A DNA stretch of 64,000 nt, taken from positions 733,407-797,406 of the forward strand of contig BJOX01000021.1 of assembly GCA_009731375.1 (NCBI GenBank), read 5' to 3'. Below are positions 45,493 through 54,694 of the stretch, in pieces. The notes below the pieces were generated by a model, which saw nothing but the letters and a program-made list of their open reading frames with translations, was not told where the DNA came from and ran no database searches. Source of the DNA: Paulinella micropora (lineage: Eukaryota; Cercozoa; Imbricatea; Euglyphida). The position numbers and the translations under genes were made by a program. How positions within the stretch are numbered: the stretch's first letter is position 1; every line of letters begins with the position of its first letter.

Positions 45493-45924
45493 NNNNNNNN
45501 NNNNNNNNNNNNNNNNNNNNNNNNNNNNNNNNNNNNNNNNNNNNNNNNNNNNNNNNNNNNNNNNNNNNNNNNNNNNNNNNNNNNNNNNNNNNNNNNNNNN
45601 NNNNNNNNNNNNNNNNNNNNNNNNNNNNNNNNNNNNNNNNNNNNNNNNNNNNNNNNNNNNNNNNNNNNNNNNNNNNNNNNNNNNNNNNNNNNNNNNNNNN
45701 NNNNNNNNNNNNNNNNNNNNNNNNNNNNNNNNNNNNNNNNNNNNNNNNNNNNNNNNNNNNNNNNNNNNNNNNNNNNNNNNNNNNNNNNNNNNNNNNNNNN
45801 NNNNNNNNNNNNNCCCCCCCCCCCCCCCAAAAAAAAAGATTCTCATTTTTCGGTTAATGCAAAAAACAAAAATCACAAGGGATCACACTACTCGGATAAA
45901 GAAAAGGGTCTCAGAATTTTTTGA

Positions 45925-46662
45925 ATGAGTGAGGCTAGCTGGGCTGACTTTGCGCGTTTAAATTTTAAACAGCAGCAAAAAATGTTGTCTGAATTTTTGC
46001 ACGCCGCGCCTACTGGAACTCTTCTGGACCCAAAACGTGCTGACATGGCGACCATCGTTCGTGTATTGTCAAGCAGACCCAAAATATCGAACAAGCGCCC
46101 TGTCTCCTTTAAGGTTGATAAGAGCCCCAGCTTTTGTGTAAAAGGCAGGCTCGGTTCGGGGAGCTCGGGAAAGTGCTTTTACTACAAACTCGAGGGATCT
46201 GATTGCGAATGGACAGATGTAAGTTTCAGAAAGGCCCTGAGCGATTTTCGCAGGAAGACAAGTGTAAGGAATACTAAGCGCTCGCATTCCACCAAGCTAT
46301 TGCAAAAGCAACAAATTGACAGGGCCTTTCGCGAAGAGGTAAATGACCAGATTGCCTCATTCAAGCTGAGAGCTCAGCGCGCGGCGGGTGGTCAACTTAC
46401 TTCAGCAAAAAGCGGAAGGGTGCTGCAGTTTAATAAGCAGGCGCAGGTCGATCACGTTATTCCCTTTCATGTCATCAAGGCCCGTTTCTTAGAGCAAGAA
46501 CATAGCCCGCCACCAGCTATCCGCTGTGTGAGCGGTACCGCGTGCATTCAGTTCCAAGATAGAGCATATGCGCGGCGCTGGGCTGAGTTTCATCGAAGAC
46601 ATGCTCGTTTGCAGATTTTGTCAGCGCATGAAAACTTCGCTAAATCAGGAGGAGTGGAATAG
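45925..46662 (+). CDS. HNH-like (DCL/DUF3223-type) protein (245 aa)
   Basis: The ATG at 45925 starts a basic protein. Residues 175-178 are VDHV in QVDHVIPFHVIKARFLEQ, followed ~45 residues later by FHRRHARLQILSAHENFAKS. This is an H/N-rich ending in the style of HNH proteins, and the order (FR..V..QI..F, then VDH..PF, then FH..A.L) resembles the DCL/DUF3223 group. It is clearly different from the GGLDH-type HNH in the large family above. A binding or cleaving role on nucleic acid is inferred. AATAAA follows at about 46767. The start is close to the preceding gap and poly-C. Confidence 0.65.
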   Translation: MSEASWADFARLNFKQQQKMLSEFLHAAPTGTLLDPKRADMATIVRVLSSRPKISNKRPVSFKVDKSPSFCVKGRLGSGSSGKCFYYKLEGSDCEWTDVSFRKALSDFRRKTSVRNTKRSHSTKLLQKQQIDRAFREEVNDQIASFKLRAQRAAGGQLTSAKSGRVLQFNKQAQVDHVIPFHVIKARFLEQEHSPPPAIRCVSGTACIQFQDRAYARRWAEFHRRHARLQILSAHENFAKSGGVE

Positions 46663-46878
46663 GCTGGTTTTCAGACGTGTGTGACGTGGACAAGCTACGC
46701 GACCGGGCCCACGGGCTCGCTAGCTCGGCTCACTATGTGCACAAAAGTAAATTACGTTTTTTTTTTTAATAAAAGAATTTTTTTTTGGGACGAGTATTCT
46801 TTTTTAACACGCAAACACACTCGCGCGGCAGATCCTGTGACCTCACAAGGAAAAGGGGAGGGGGAGGGAGGCAGGCAC

Positions 46879-46879
<1 letters not shown>

Positions 46880-46921
<42 letters not shown>

Positions 46922-46946
46922 TTTTTTTTTTTTTTTGNNNNNNNNN
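46880..46946. repeat. Poly-C/A/T tract with 10-N gap
   Basis: About 30 C, ten A, sixteen T and Ns at 46937-46946; no gene. Confidence 0.8.
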
Positions 46947-46983
46947 NAAGATTTTTGTTTTCTTGTGAGTATTGTGTGCTCTA

Positions 46984-47285
46984 GTATGGTTAGGTCTGGC
47001 TACAAGAAGAGCAAGCGTCGTCGCCACCGTGGGCGTACCATGTTGTCACGTGTGCACGTAGAGGCGGCGCGTGCTGAGAACAGGAGCGCCAGACTTGATC
47101 TTTTGCAGGAAGCTGCTGAGCAAGGCAATACCGACGCCCAAATGTGCTTGGCCGACCTTTACCTTTATGGGACAGAGGGTGCCCCCCCCTGGACCTTGGC
47201 AAGGCCGCGTAGCTTGTGCCGCCAGGGCGCCACGCACAGCCGGCCAAGCTCGAACCGAGCAGCCCCGAAGAAATCGCTAGAGTGA
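46984..47285 (+). CDS. Truncated Sel1-repeat protein (100 aa)
   Basis: From the ATG at 46984 the product begins with a basic stretch (SGYKKSKRRRHRGRTML), then one Sel1 repeat (LLQEAAEQGNTDAQMCLADLYLYGTEGAPP), after which the sequence becomes Arg/Ser-rich and unrelated. It looks like the 5' part of a longer Sel1 gene joined to foreign sequence. The same start is copied at 63733-63850, and the repeat at 44070-44100. It overlaps the 3' end of the broken F-box paralogue on the other strand. Confidence 0.5.
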
Positions 47286-47297
47286 CACGGATTGTAC

Positions 47298-48690
47298 TCA
47301 AAGTGGAGCCAGCTGTCCGCATCTCTCCATTCGCAGCTGCTTCCAGTGGGTGTGGTTGTAGTGCGCCGCGTCCTCGAGGCGATCGAACAGCACCGCCGCG
47401 TAGGCTGCCAGCCTGCGCCGCCCCGCAGCAGCATCATCGTTGTCATCGGCGTTGTCGGCGCGGGCCGGCAGATCAAGCAGCCAGAAGCGGCCGCGCTCCA
47501 GCAGGTAACCTTGGAGCCGGAAGCTGTAGAAAGAAAACTCTTGGGTGGCGCCGAGCGCGCCCGGCCTCGCAAACACGCAGGCCAGCGCGACCCCCAGCCT
47601 GGACGGGGGGGCGCGGCCCGCCGCAGCTCCAGAGCTGTGCCAGCACGGCGCCGGCGGGTCAGTCCTGCGAGTGCCAGGGCGGGCCGCGGGCGCCAGGAGC
47701 CGCAGAGCCTCCAGGTCGGCGGCGCTCGGCTGGTCCCACAGGTCGAGTCTGAGCAGCTGCAGGTCCAGAAAAGACGGGGAGGCGCCGCCACGGGGGCAGG
47801 AGCGCCCGGCGCAGCTGGTCCAGGACGCCGCGCGCTCCCAGCGCGCAACGTGTTCGTGGTTAGGCAGTTCCGAAGTGCTGTCAGAACAGACGCCCAGGCC
47901 GAAGGCATAGGTCTGCAGCGCGGGGGTGCAGGCGCGGTCCCAGTCGAGCCCGCCCGCGTCCTCGTCGTGAGCAAGTTGCTGCAGCAACAAGATGAGGTCC
48001 TGCAGCAGCAAACAGGACCCGGCGACCACACGCTGCAGCCGCGGCCAGCACACCGCCCGCGCTCCCACCGGCAGCACCAGGCCTTTGCTACGTCCGTGAC
48101 GTAGGCGCCTGCGGCCACAGAGCGCTGACCCCGTGCGGCCCAAAGTACATCGAGTCCAAGTGCAGTTTCTTGCAAGCCGAAGAGTAGCAGGCGCAGCGCC
48201 TCTTCGAGCGGCGGCCTGATAGTGGCTGCGAACTCTTCGAAGTCGCACTCGTTCCGTAGCGTAAGAGACAACGCCTGGAGCGGGCCCGCGCCACAGCAGT
48301 CTGCCCAAGCGCCCAGGAGCTCGGCGGCCGCGTACGGGTCGCAGTCCAGGGACAGGCGCGTGACGTGCGCGGAACCAGGGAAGGGCCAGCTGCAACAGGC
48401 GCCGCTTGCGCGGGAGCAGCGGCGCCTGTACGGGGTTATGGTCCCGGTCGTACTCGAGCGTGAGCGACGTGCAGAGCTGAGGGTAAACCTCGGCAGCGGC
48501 CTCGGCGGCCGCCACGACTTGTTCGGGCAGGTCGGTCTGGGACGTGGCATCGTTTAGGGCCAGCGCTAGCCATCGCTGCGGCAACATGTAGGCATACAGC
48601 TGCTGTTGCCAGCCCCTCGACGTCCGCAGCAGCGCTACTAGTTCCCGCCGCGCCAGCAGCCCAACCCCGTAAGGCAGGAACTCGGGAACC
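47298..48690 (-). pseudogene. F-box-like/LRR paralogue with frameshifts
   Basis: Reading from a poly-C run near 48690 the frame encodes EFLPYGVGLLARRELVALLR and TSRGWQQQLYAYMLPQRW, an F-box-like start. It then shifts frame near 48400 (to PFPGSAHVTRLSLDCDPYAAA...) and again near 48080 (to VVAGSCLLLQDLILLLQQLA...) before ending at 47298. The order and content parallel the intact gene at 1954-3972. The shifts may be true mutations or sequencing errors in GC-rich DNA. The start is lost in poly-C beside the gap at 48744-48758. Confidence 0.7.
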
Positions 48691-48758
48691 CCCCCCCCCC
48701 CCCCCCCCCCAACAAAGGGGGGGGGGGGGGGGGGGGGGGGGGCNNNNNNNNNNNNNNN

Positions 48759-48789
<31 letters not shown>

Positions 48790-48803
48790 CCCCCCCCCCT
48801 CCC
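48690..48803. repeat. Poly-C/poly-G block with 15-N gap
   Basis: Alternating runs of C and G around Ns 48744-48758, ending in a G-run/GCGC/C-run palindrome. Confidence 0.85.
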
Positions 48804-48915
48804 TTCCTTCCTTTCTCTTTTTTTCTCTTTTGTTCTTCTGCGGAATCCGATAAAAGTGTAATCTCTCTGGGACGATATAATCTTTAATCCTCCCCTGGGC
48901 TCGCTGGCTAACTAC

Positions 48916-49723
48916 ATGGACACAAACGCCTGCTTGGACCGCGTGGCGTCCAGAAGGAGGACTCTGCAGTGCGGGGTCGCTCTGGGTGTCACGATCTGTT
49001 TCATTGTCGCGATCTGCAGTAAGTAGCTCTTAGCATATCAAGTCCCTGCAAGTGTGTGTTCTTTGGCTCTGCACGTTTCTTCTTTGCGCACACACGTGTG
49101 CTTTTTTTTTGCTGCCGGCAGCCACTTGGCAATGGATCGATATGGAGATGACGTCTGATTGCAATGTAAGTACTTTTGGAGTACTTGAATGTAGCGAACT
49201 TGCCAACGTCCGAGGCGTGGGGGTATGGCTGTTGGTGTTGGTGTTGGTGGTGCAGTTGTGGATCGACTACGGTCTCTGGAAATTCTGCGTGTATTACCTG
49301 TGCGATGTTGCCGGAAGCTCTTTCGGAGGCTGCCTCAAATATGCCGACGACAACGGCACCGACGACTCGAGCTCGATGATGGCCTTTGTGCCCGTTGCTA
49401 CCGGCAGCCTGCAGGCCGTGCGCGCGTTTGTTATTCTGGGCCTCATTGGGGGGGCGGTCGCCGTGCCGGTGTGTTACAAGGTGCAGAGCAAGCGAGTCCA
49501 AGCGCTTGTTTTTGCAGCACCGTGCCTTTGTGGCATCATTGCCATGTCCGTCTTCCTGGCCCGCGTGCACATCGATGCCTTCGGCTCTCTCTACAGCACG
49601 GGCCACGGTACGGGTTTTGCCTTTGCTATCGTTGGCTGGCTGCTGGCCCTCGTCGGAGCCAGCCTGTCGCGCCTGGGGCAGGGGGCGCAGCAGCCCGCGA
49701 CCGCCTCGGTCAACGCAGCCTAG
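48916..49723 (+). CDS. Four-helix membrane protein with a spliceosomal intron (234 aa)
   Basis: Exon 1 is 48916-49018 and the intron is 49019-49121 (103 nt, GTAAGTAG ... T-rich tract ... GCCGGCAG). Exon 2 is 49122-49723, joined in phase 1. The spliced protein begins MDTNACLDRVASRRRTLQ and has membrane segments at residues ~18-36, ~65-90, ~135-155, ~165-182 and ~195-215. A Cys-rich loop follows the first helices. The spacing of the last three, plus a W-rich first loop, resembles claudin/PMP22-type tetraspan proteins, but no signature W-GLW-C-C motif is clear. A TATA-like GATATAATC lies at 48875. Unspliced, the ATG frame ends at TAG within the intron, which supports splicing. Confidence 0.7.
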
Positions 49724-49824
49724 TCAGCCTCCTGTCGCAGCTTGAGATATTAGGGAATGAAAACACACTGTGCCGGGTTATTAAATTTACAATTGGATCT
49801 AAGCAAGAAAGCTTTTGTTTTTAA

Positions 49825-50150
49825 TTAAATTGTCACGGGGTTTACAATCACCCGCCGAACGGTCCAAATATCAAACTTGTCAGTGCCCGGACGTCTCGTA
49901 AGGCCGTCGCTGCTCCAGATACTGGCTCGCACTTGGATTCTGTCAAACACCACGCCAAACTTACAACCCTTTGGCTTGGCCAAGAAGAGATCAACTTGTC
50001 CATTCAACATGCTAGTAATCCTGGAGTTTTCAGTGCAGTTGGTGCAATTGCAGCGCGGCACCGTGCCACAGGCATAACCAACCTTGTCGTACACGACACT
50101 ACAGTTGGATTGGGAACGATAATTCATGCATTGAACACGAGCCAACACAT
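49825..50150 (-). CDS. Cys-rich protein fragment fused to a double-hairpin element
   Basis: The frame from the stop at 49825 encodes CMNYRSQSNCSVVYDKVGYA, then CGTVPRCNCTNCTENSRITS and a beta-rich end (FGVVFDRIQVRASIW, DIWTVRRVIVNPVTI). The N-terminal part is read from the element at 50152-50200 (GGTGGMPPDVLARVQ), so the original start has been lost. Cys spacing and NxS/T sites suggest a secreted domain. No family is recognised. Confidence 0.5.
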
Positions 50151-50151
50151 C

Positions 50152-50200
50152 GGGGGGCATGCCCCCCGTGCCCCCCTCTGCGCCTGCTCTGAGGGGCCCT
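50152..50200. repeat. Double-hairpin element, hairpin 1 degenerate
   Basis: GGGGGG CATG CCCCCC at 50152-50167; the second hairpin is replaced by CTGCGCCTGCTCTGAGGGGC. Confidence 0.7.
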
Positions 50201-50299
50201 CCTTTTTCCAGTACAAGGCCTAGAACTAGCAAGAGAAAGTCACGAATAAAATTTTACTGTTTCTTGGGCATGAGAGAGGAGGGTTATGTGCCGGAAGAC

Positions 50300-51060
50300 T
50301 CATTGGTTTTTTCTGCGCTTGTTTGCGGGCGACGACACTGGACTCACAGAACCGCCCGCGCAACTGGCCTCTGAAAGTTGCAAGGCCAAGTCGGCGGCGA
50401 GGACTAGCTGCAAAACCTCGAGGCTCAGATAGCGCAGCTCCGTGCTGTTCTCTTCAAGAGATTTGGTTGTTCCTTGAAGACTAAAACGCTCACTATCGTC
50501 TTCATCGTAGCTCAGCAGGTTTTTCTCGCGCAAGCAGGATTGAGCCATTTCGATCTCTTTGTCGACATCCTGACGCCAAACACGTATCGTGCAGGCTTGC
50601 TTTTGTGTACTTCAGGAATTCACAACCTTGTTGCTGGCCACTTGATTTGGGCTCGAGCTTCAGCACCGCCATCCGCGTGTGGTCAAAGTCAATAAAGTGG
50701 AACTGTTGTTGGTCGTCCATGAGCACGTTCCACTCTGCCAAGTCCCAGGAACAGATCCACGGCACGAGACCAATCGCTCCAAAACTCCCTGGTGGTCGCA
50801 GGTGGTTTCTCAAAGAGCTCGCCTTCGGTCGGGCGGTTGCCGGCGTAGGGCATGCAGAACCAATAACTGCTGTCTACGGCAAATACGCGTTCTACGGCAG
50901 GCACCAGCTCCGGCTCGTTGTCTGGCATTTCCAACTCTTGGTGTTCTTGTGAGGTGCGTACACAATCCGTCTTCCGTGGTTTCTCTGTGTATTTCTTAGC
51001 AGTCAGAATTTTGTCCAGCTCCTTCAACACATCGTCGTCAGTGGCCTTCTTGTTATATTT
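50300..51060 (-). pseudogene. Broken copy of the kinase-like gene
   Basis: Fragments match the gene at 42257 in order: start region near 51030, YWFCMPYAGNRPTEGEL, AEWNVLMDDQQQFHFIDFDH, and the C-terminal SEASCAGGSVSPVSSPANKR. Segments between them are deleted and the frame changes, and the D-L-A-E-W-N loop is joined to a frameshift. The 5' end is cut exactly where the Fanzor C right end begins (51061), so the element inserted into or recombined with this copy. Confidence 0.8.
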
Positions 51061-52975
51061 CAGATTGGATTGAAATCTTAGAGAGACGAACCCCTCCAGA
51101 GATTCCTACAGCTGGAAGGGGGAAAGGGCAGCACGCGGCACATCCCCCTCCCTTCTCAGAGCGGGGGGCAAGGCCCCCCGAGCCCCCCTTCCAGCCCGCG
51201 CCAGCGGGCTGCAGCAGTCTCAAGAGGATATTGCGACTGGCGTTCATGTCGCGCCCGTGCTGGAGCGCGCACCACTGGCAGCTGTACGTCTTCGCGGCCT
51301 TGATGTCTCTCCACAGCGCCCCACATTGCGTGCACGCCTGCGTGGTGAACTCTTCGTTGCAGATCAGCACCTTGCATTTACCTACATACTCCCTCTGCAA
51401 GTTCAGCAAGCGCTTGCGGAAATCTGCGTGTTGCCAGGAAAGCAGCTTGCGCTTCGTTTGCCGTGAGATCGTCTTGCCCTTTACCATGCCCGAAGCTCCG
51501 AACCAAGGTAGCACGACGTAGTCGTGGTTATCAAGCAGCCATCTGGCGGCTTTCTTGTGCACGTCCTGGACCATATTGTAGATCTTGTCACGCACTCGAG
51601 TAATAGCGCGCCGCAAGCGATAGCGGTTCCGCTTCTTGCTGCTGTCCTTAGCCAGCAGCGCGACCTTGCTCAGCAGCTTGTCTATGTGCTTCTGCAATCG
51701 GTACACGCGTGCAATGGACCCGCGGCCCCATTCTGTTATCGCGCCCGAGTCCGCGTGGTACATGGTCAGAAAGCTCCTGACACCCGGATCAATGCTCACT
51801 ACACGCCTGGAGTCTGGCTCCGCAAATTCGCGCTGCCGTTGCTCTATCTCGACTGGTACATGTAAGTACCATCTGCCCAAGGGATCGACTTGCAAACGCA
51901 CGTCGTACTTGATTTCAAGCTTTCGGGCCCCAAGCCTACGCTCTTGTTTGCGCCAATCCTTGGAGGTAACTGAGTCTGGTCCCAGAAAGCCTGCAAAAAA
52001 GCCCCTCTGGCGCCCCCAAACCCTGTGCGAGATCGCGATCGTAGACCTACGCTCCTCCCACTTGCGAAAGCTGACTCTCTTCCAGTGGAAGAACTTGCCC
52101 TTCTGGCTAAGATTGGAGATGGCCGAGGCCCTCGCCGCTTGCAGATCCCGGATGGCCACTGCGCGGATGTCGTAGGGCACGCTGAGAAGCCACGGCCTGG
52201 CTCGTACAAATTCACTGTCCTCTTGCACAAACCGCAGGCGCAGAGTATCTAAATCGAAATCGCCCAAGCAGCGCATTCTACCGCCCATCTCAGCCCTTCT
52301 TTGCTCTCGGCGCTCCTTTTGTTCTTGACGTTCCCTAGCTTTCCTAGCCTTGATCTCCTCGGGCGTCTCCTCCTCCGGCGCGTCCTTGTCTTTCTGCTCC
52401 TGCGGCTTCTCCTCTTTTTTTCTTCTCTTGTTTTTGGCCTGCTTGTCCTCCTTTTTCTCGTGGCGCCGTCTCTTTTTACTCGCAGCCTGCGTGGGTTGAC
52501 CCTGCTCCTGCTCCTCTTCGCTGGGCCAAGGGAAGCGCTCATCCTCTTTTCTCAGCCAGGCCACCGCTGCATTCCAGGTGGTATGAACTGCTCGAAACAT
52601 CAGCCAGGCCTTGCGCAGCCAAGCTTGCCTAGCTTCTTTATCCTTGGTCTTCGGGTAGATCCTGCACGTGAGTGTCTTGAGCGGGGGCGTCTTACCTGCT
52701 TTCTTGTTCAAACTAAACTTCTTCTTCTTGGGCGGCTTGTTCTGGGTCTCGTCTGCTTTGGCTGCGTTACGTCGCGCGTTGGCCTGAGTTGGGGGCAGCA
52801 GTGCAAGTCGCGATTGCCAGGAGGTCTCCTGCGGGCCTTGCTGCGTTGTCGGATTATACCTTCTGACCGAGCTCCAGGAACCGTTACCAAGGACCCTGCT
52901 CAAGGAAATAGGCAGGCGGCTTGCGCTTGCTCTGGCCAGGCCACCTCCTGTGTATAGAGGTAACTGCCTAGACAT
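51053..52975 (-). CDS. Fanzor copy C with replaced C-terminus
   Basis: From the Met at 52975 the RuvC residues D396, E542 and D576 and the zinc ribbon are intact. After ILLRLL (about residue 588) the usual eight-residue end is replaced by QPAGAGWKGGSGGLAPRSEK and further residues read through the element and the element end, giving 640 residues. The frame upstream of the Met is open up to the N-terminal double-hairpin element, whose homopolymer length differs from copy A and puts the upstream Met out of frame. Sequence is closest to copy B. Catalysis may survive, but the RNA region is damaged. Confidence 0.85.
   Translation of the reverse strand: MSRQLPLYTGGGLARASASRLPISLSRVLGNGSWSSVRRYNPTTQQGPQETSWQSRLALLPPTQANARRNAAKADETQNKPPKKKKFSLNKKAGKTPPLKTLTCRIYPKTKDKEARQAWLRKAWLMFRAVHTTWNAAVAWLRKEDERFPWPSEEEQEQGQPTQAASKKRRRHEKKEDKQAKNKRRKKEEKPQEQKDKDAPEEETPEEIKARKARERQEQKERREQRRAEMGGRMRCLGDFDLDTLRLRFVQEDSEFVRARPWLLSVPYDIRAVAIRDLQAARASAISNLSQKGKFFHWKRVSFRKWEERRSTIAISHRVWGRQRGFFAGFLGPDSVTSKDWRKQERRLGARKLEIKYDVRLQVDPLGRWYLHVPVEIEQRQREFAEPDSRRVVSIDPGVRSFLTMYHADSGAITEWGRGSIARVYRLQKHIDKLLSKVALLAKDSSKKRNRYRLRRAITRVRDKIYNMVQDVHKKAARWLLDNHDYVVLPWFGASGMVKGKTISRQTKRKLLSWQHADFRKRLLNLQREYVGKCKVLICNEEFTTQACTQCGALWRDIKAAKTYSCQWCALQHGRDMNASRNILLRLLQPAGAGWKGGSGGLAPRSEKGGGCAACCPFPLPAVGISGGVRLSKISIQSEI
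51163..51210. repeat. Double-hairpin element replacing the Fanzor C 3' end
   Basis: GGGGGG CAAGG CCCCCC (51163-51179) and AGCCCGC GCCA GCGGGCT (51193-51210); same junction as element D6 at 21304-21351. Confidence 0.9.
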
Positions 52976-53090
52976 GTCTCTGGCGGTCTCGGACCAAAAC
53001 GGTGCATAATCGTTCGGCAGGGGCTCTGGAGGAGGCTGCGCGGGCCTGAACTTGTTCTCCCGGACCTTTTCTTCTCGTGGCCAACCCGCC

Positions 53091-53136
53091 AGCCCGCTAG
53101 TGCGGGCTGAAGGCCCGCGGGGGGGCTTTGCCCCCC
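53091..53136. repeat. Double-hairpin element at the Fanzor C N-terminus
   Basis: AGCCCGC TAGT GCGGGCT (53091-53108) and a GGGGGG/CCCCCC hairpin (to 53136), in the same place as in copies A and D. Confidence 0.9.
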
Positions 53137-53339
53137 GCGCCGCCTTATTGGAGAAGTCACTCGTCGGATGGCTTAGACGGAGCTTGTATCAGCTGCAGGA
53201 CCCAGAAAAGCAAAGGCAGGGCCATGCCTGTACCTGGTCACAAGGTGAACAAGTTGAATTTGTGGGTTTAGAGGGAGAGCAGAAATAGACAAACATTCTT
53301 CTCTGCCCCCCAGGGCGCCCCCCCCNNNNNNNNNNCCCC

Positions 53340-53745
53340 CCCCGGGGACATTCCTTCCCCCCGGGGGAGATTTTTCCCCCGGGGACTTTGCTTCCCCCGG
53401 GGGAGTTTTTCCTTTCCGGGGATTTTCCTTCCCCCGGGGGGAGTTTTTCCCCCCGACGATTTTCCTTCCCCCGAGGGAGTTTTTCCCCCCGGGGATCTTC
53501 TTCCCCCGGAGATTTTCCTTCCCCCCGGGGGAGTTTTTTCCCCGGGGACTTTCTTTTCCCCGGGGGAGTTTTTTCCCCCGGGGACTTTCTTTTCCCTGGG
53601 GGTCTCTTCTGCTCCTCCCGCACGCGCTTCCAAAGAGGACCTGCTCCGGCCGCCCCAAAGGCTGCTCCAGCGCCATTTCTTTTGTGTTTTCAGCGCTCCA
53701 AGGGGGTGTGTACCGCTGGCGGGCGACCATCGGCTGACAAACAGT
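53340..53745. repeat. CCCCGGGG minisatellite (about 36 bp) plus foldback end
   Basis: Repeats of TTCCCCCGGGGGAGTTTTTC-type units from 53340 to 53600, then the foldback terminal segment (CTCCCGCACGCGCTTCCAAA ... TCGGCTGACAAACAG). Near copy at 62140-62560. A 10-N gap is at 53326-53335. Confidence 0.85.
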
Positions 53746-53983
53746 CCTCATTTGAATAAATTTTTTTTTAAATTGTGTCTAATACTTTGTCTGATGTATG
53801 CTTTCTTTAAGAAAAAGAAATTTAATAAAAGTTTGACAAACTCAATGTTCTTTGGCATACTAAATGCCTCAACCAGATTGGATTGAAATCTTAGAGAGGC
53901 GAGCCCCTCCACAGACCGGCCGGCAGCAGCTGGAAGGCCGCGCGGGGGGCAGCACGCGGCACATTCCCCTCCCTTCTCGGAGC

Positions 53984-54087
53984 GGGGGGCAAAGACCCCC
54001 GAGCCCGCCTTCCAGCCCGCGCTCGGGGGGCATGCCCCTCGCGCCCCCCCCCCCTTTTCTCCATTCCAGCCCGCGCCAGCGGGGTGG
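53984..54087. repeat. Two double-hairpin elements back to back
   Basis: A truncated copy (53984-54021) followed by a full copy (54025-54087) with poly-C in the spacer and AGCCCGCGCCAGCGGGGT as hairpin 1. Confidence 0.8.
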
Positions 54088-54161
54088 CACTGGCAGCTAT
54101 AGTACGTCTTCGCGGCCTTGATGTCCCTCCACAGCGCCCCACATTGCGTGCACGCCTGCGC

Positions 54162-54217
54162 CACCCCGCTGGCGCGGGCTGGAACGGAGAAAAGGGGGGG
54201 GCACGGGGGGCTTGCCC
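54162..54217. repeat. Double-hairpin element joining two Fanzor scraps
   Basis: ACCCCGCTGGCGCGGGCT then poly-G and GGGGGGCTTGCCC, between the zinc-ribbon scrap and the CLGDFDLDTL scrap. Confidence 0.85.
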
Positions 54218-54416
54218 TTTGGCCACTGCGTGGATGGCGTAGGGCACGCTGAGAAGCCACGGCCTGGCTCGCACAAACTCACTGTCCTCTTGCACAAACC
54301 GCAGGCGCAGAGTATCCAAATCAAAGTCGCCGAGGCAGCGCATTCTGCCGCCCATCTCGGCCCTTTTTCGCTCTCGGCGCTCCTTTTGCTCTTGGCGTTC
54401 CCTGGCTTTGCCCGGG

Positions 54417-54694
54417 CCCCCGCTCAAGACACTCACGTGCCGGGTGGGCATGCCCCCCGCGCCCCCCCCCCCCCCTTTAAGCTCAGCGCGCTTCTCTCCA
54501 GCCCGCGCGCTCTCCTGGCGGCAGTGCGGGCATCGTTGTCGGGGCAAGTCGCATGCCAGCGCTTTCGAGAAGCAGTCCTCGCGCGTCTGACTCTCTTTTT
54601 GTATCTGCTGTTTTCTACCTTCCCCCGCGCCCCCCTTTCTGCAGGCTCCGAAGACCCTCCGCGACACAAATTTAGATGACCTGGAGCCCTGTTG
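54417..54694. other. Mosaic of short duplicated scraps
   Basis: Contains a Fanzor scrap (CCGCTCAAGACACTCACGTG), a further element-like CATGCCCCCCGCGCCCC block, and a segment (54583-54694) shared with 59342-59462 (GTCTGACTCTCTTTTTGTAT ... GACCTGGAGCCCT). No gene. Confidence 0.7.

Larger units (their letters stand above)
51061..53290 (-). mobile_element. Fanzor element copy C
   Basis: The right end is CAGATTGGATTGAAATC at 51061 with a UUCG-loop stem (51081-51096). The left region (53137-53290) carries the conserved GGGCCATGCCTGTACCTGGT segment. Most of the guide-RNA-like region, including the stop-proximal hairpin, has been replaced by a double-hairpin element. Confidence 0.8.
53875..54416 (-). 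pseudogene. Fanzor relic E
   Basis: Right-end motif and terminal stem (53875-53910), a shrunken RNA region, then two short coding scraps: the zinc-ribbon part (CTQCGALWRDIKAAKTY, ~54095-54160) and the RRAEMGGRMRCLGDFDLDTL to YAIHAVA part (~54220-54400). Double-hairpin elements sit at every join: 53984-54021, 54025-54087 and 54162-54217. Beyond 54416 the sequence switches through a CCCGGGCCCCCGCTCAAGAC scrap to unrelated DNA. Confidence 0.85.

Noticed and set aside
47165-48550. 461-residue minus-strand frame as one intact gene
   Set aside because: Only its first third continues the F-box-like homology; the rest is a frame shadow. Better explained as a frameshifted paralogue.
53173-53751. PGKRKSPGEK-type repetitive frames (also 61699-62557)
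   Set aside because: Encoded by the CCCCGGGG minisatellite and running through Ns; no start context or conserved protein feature.
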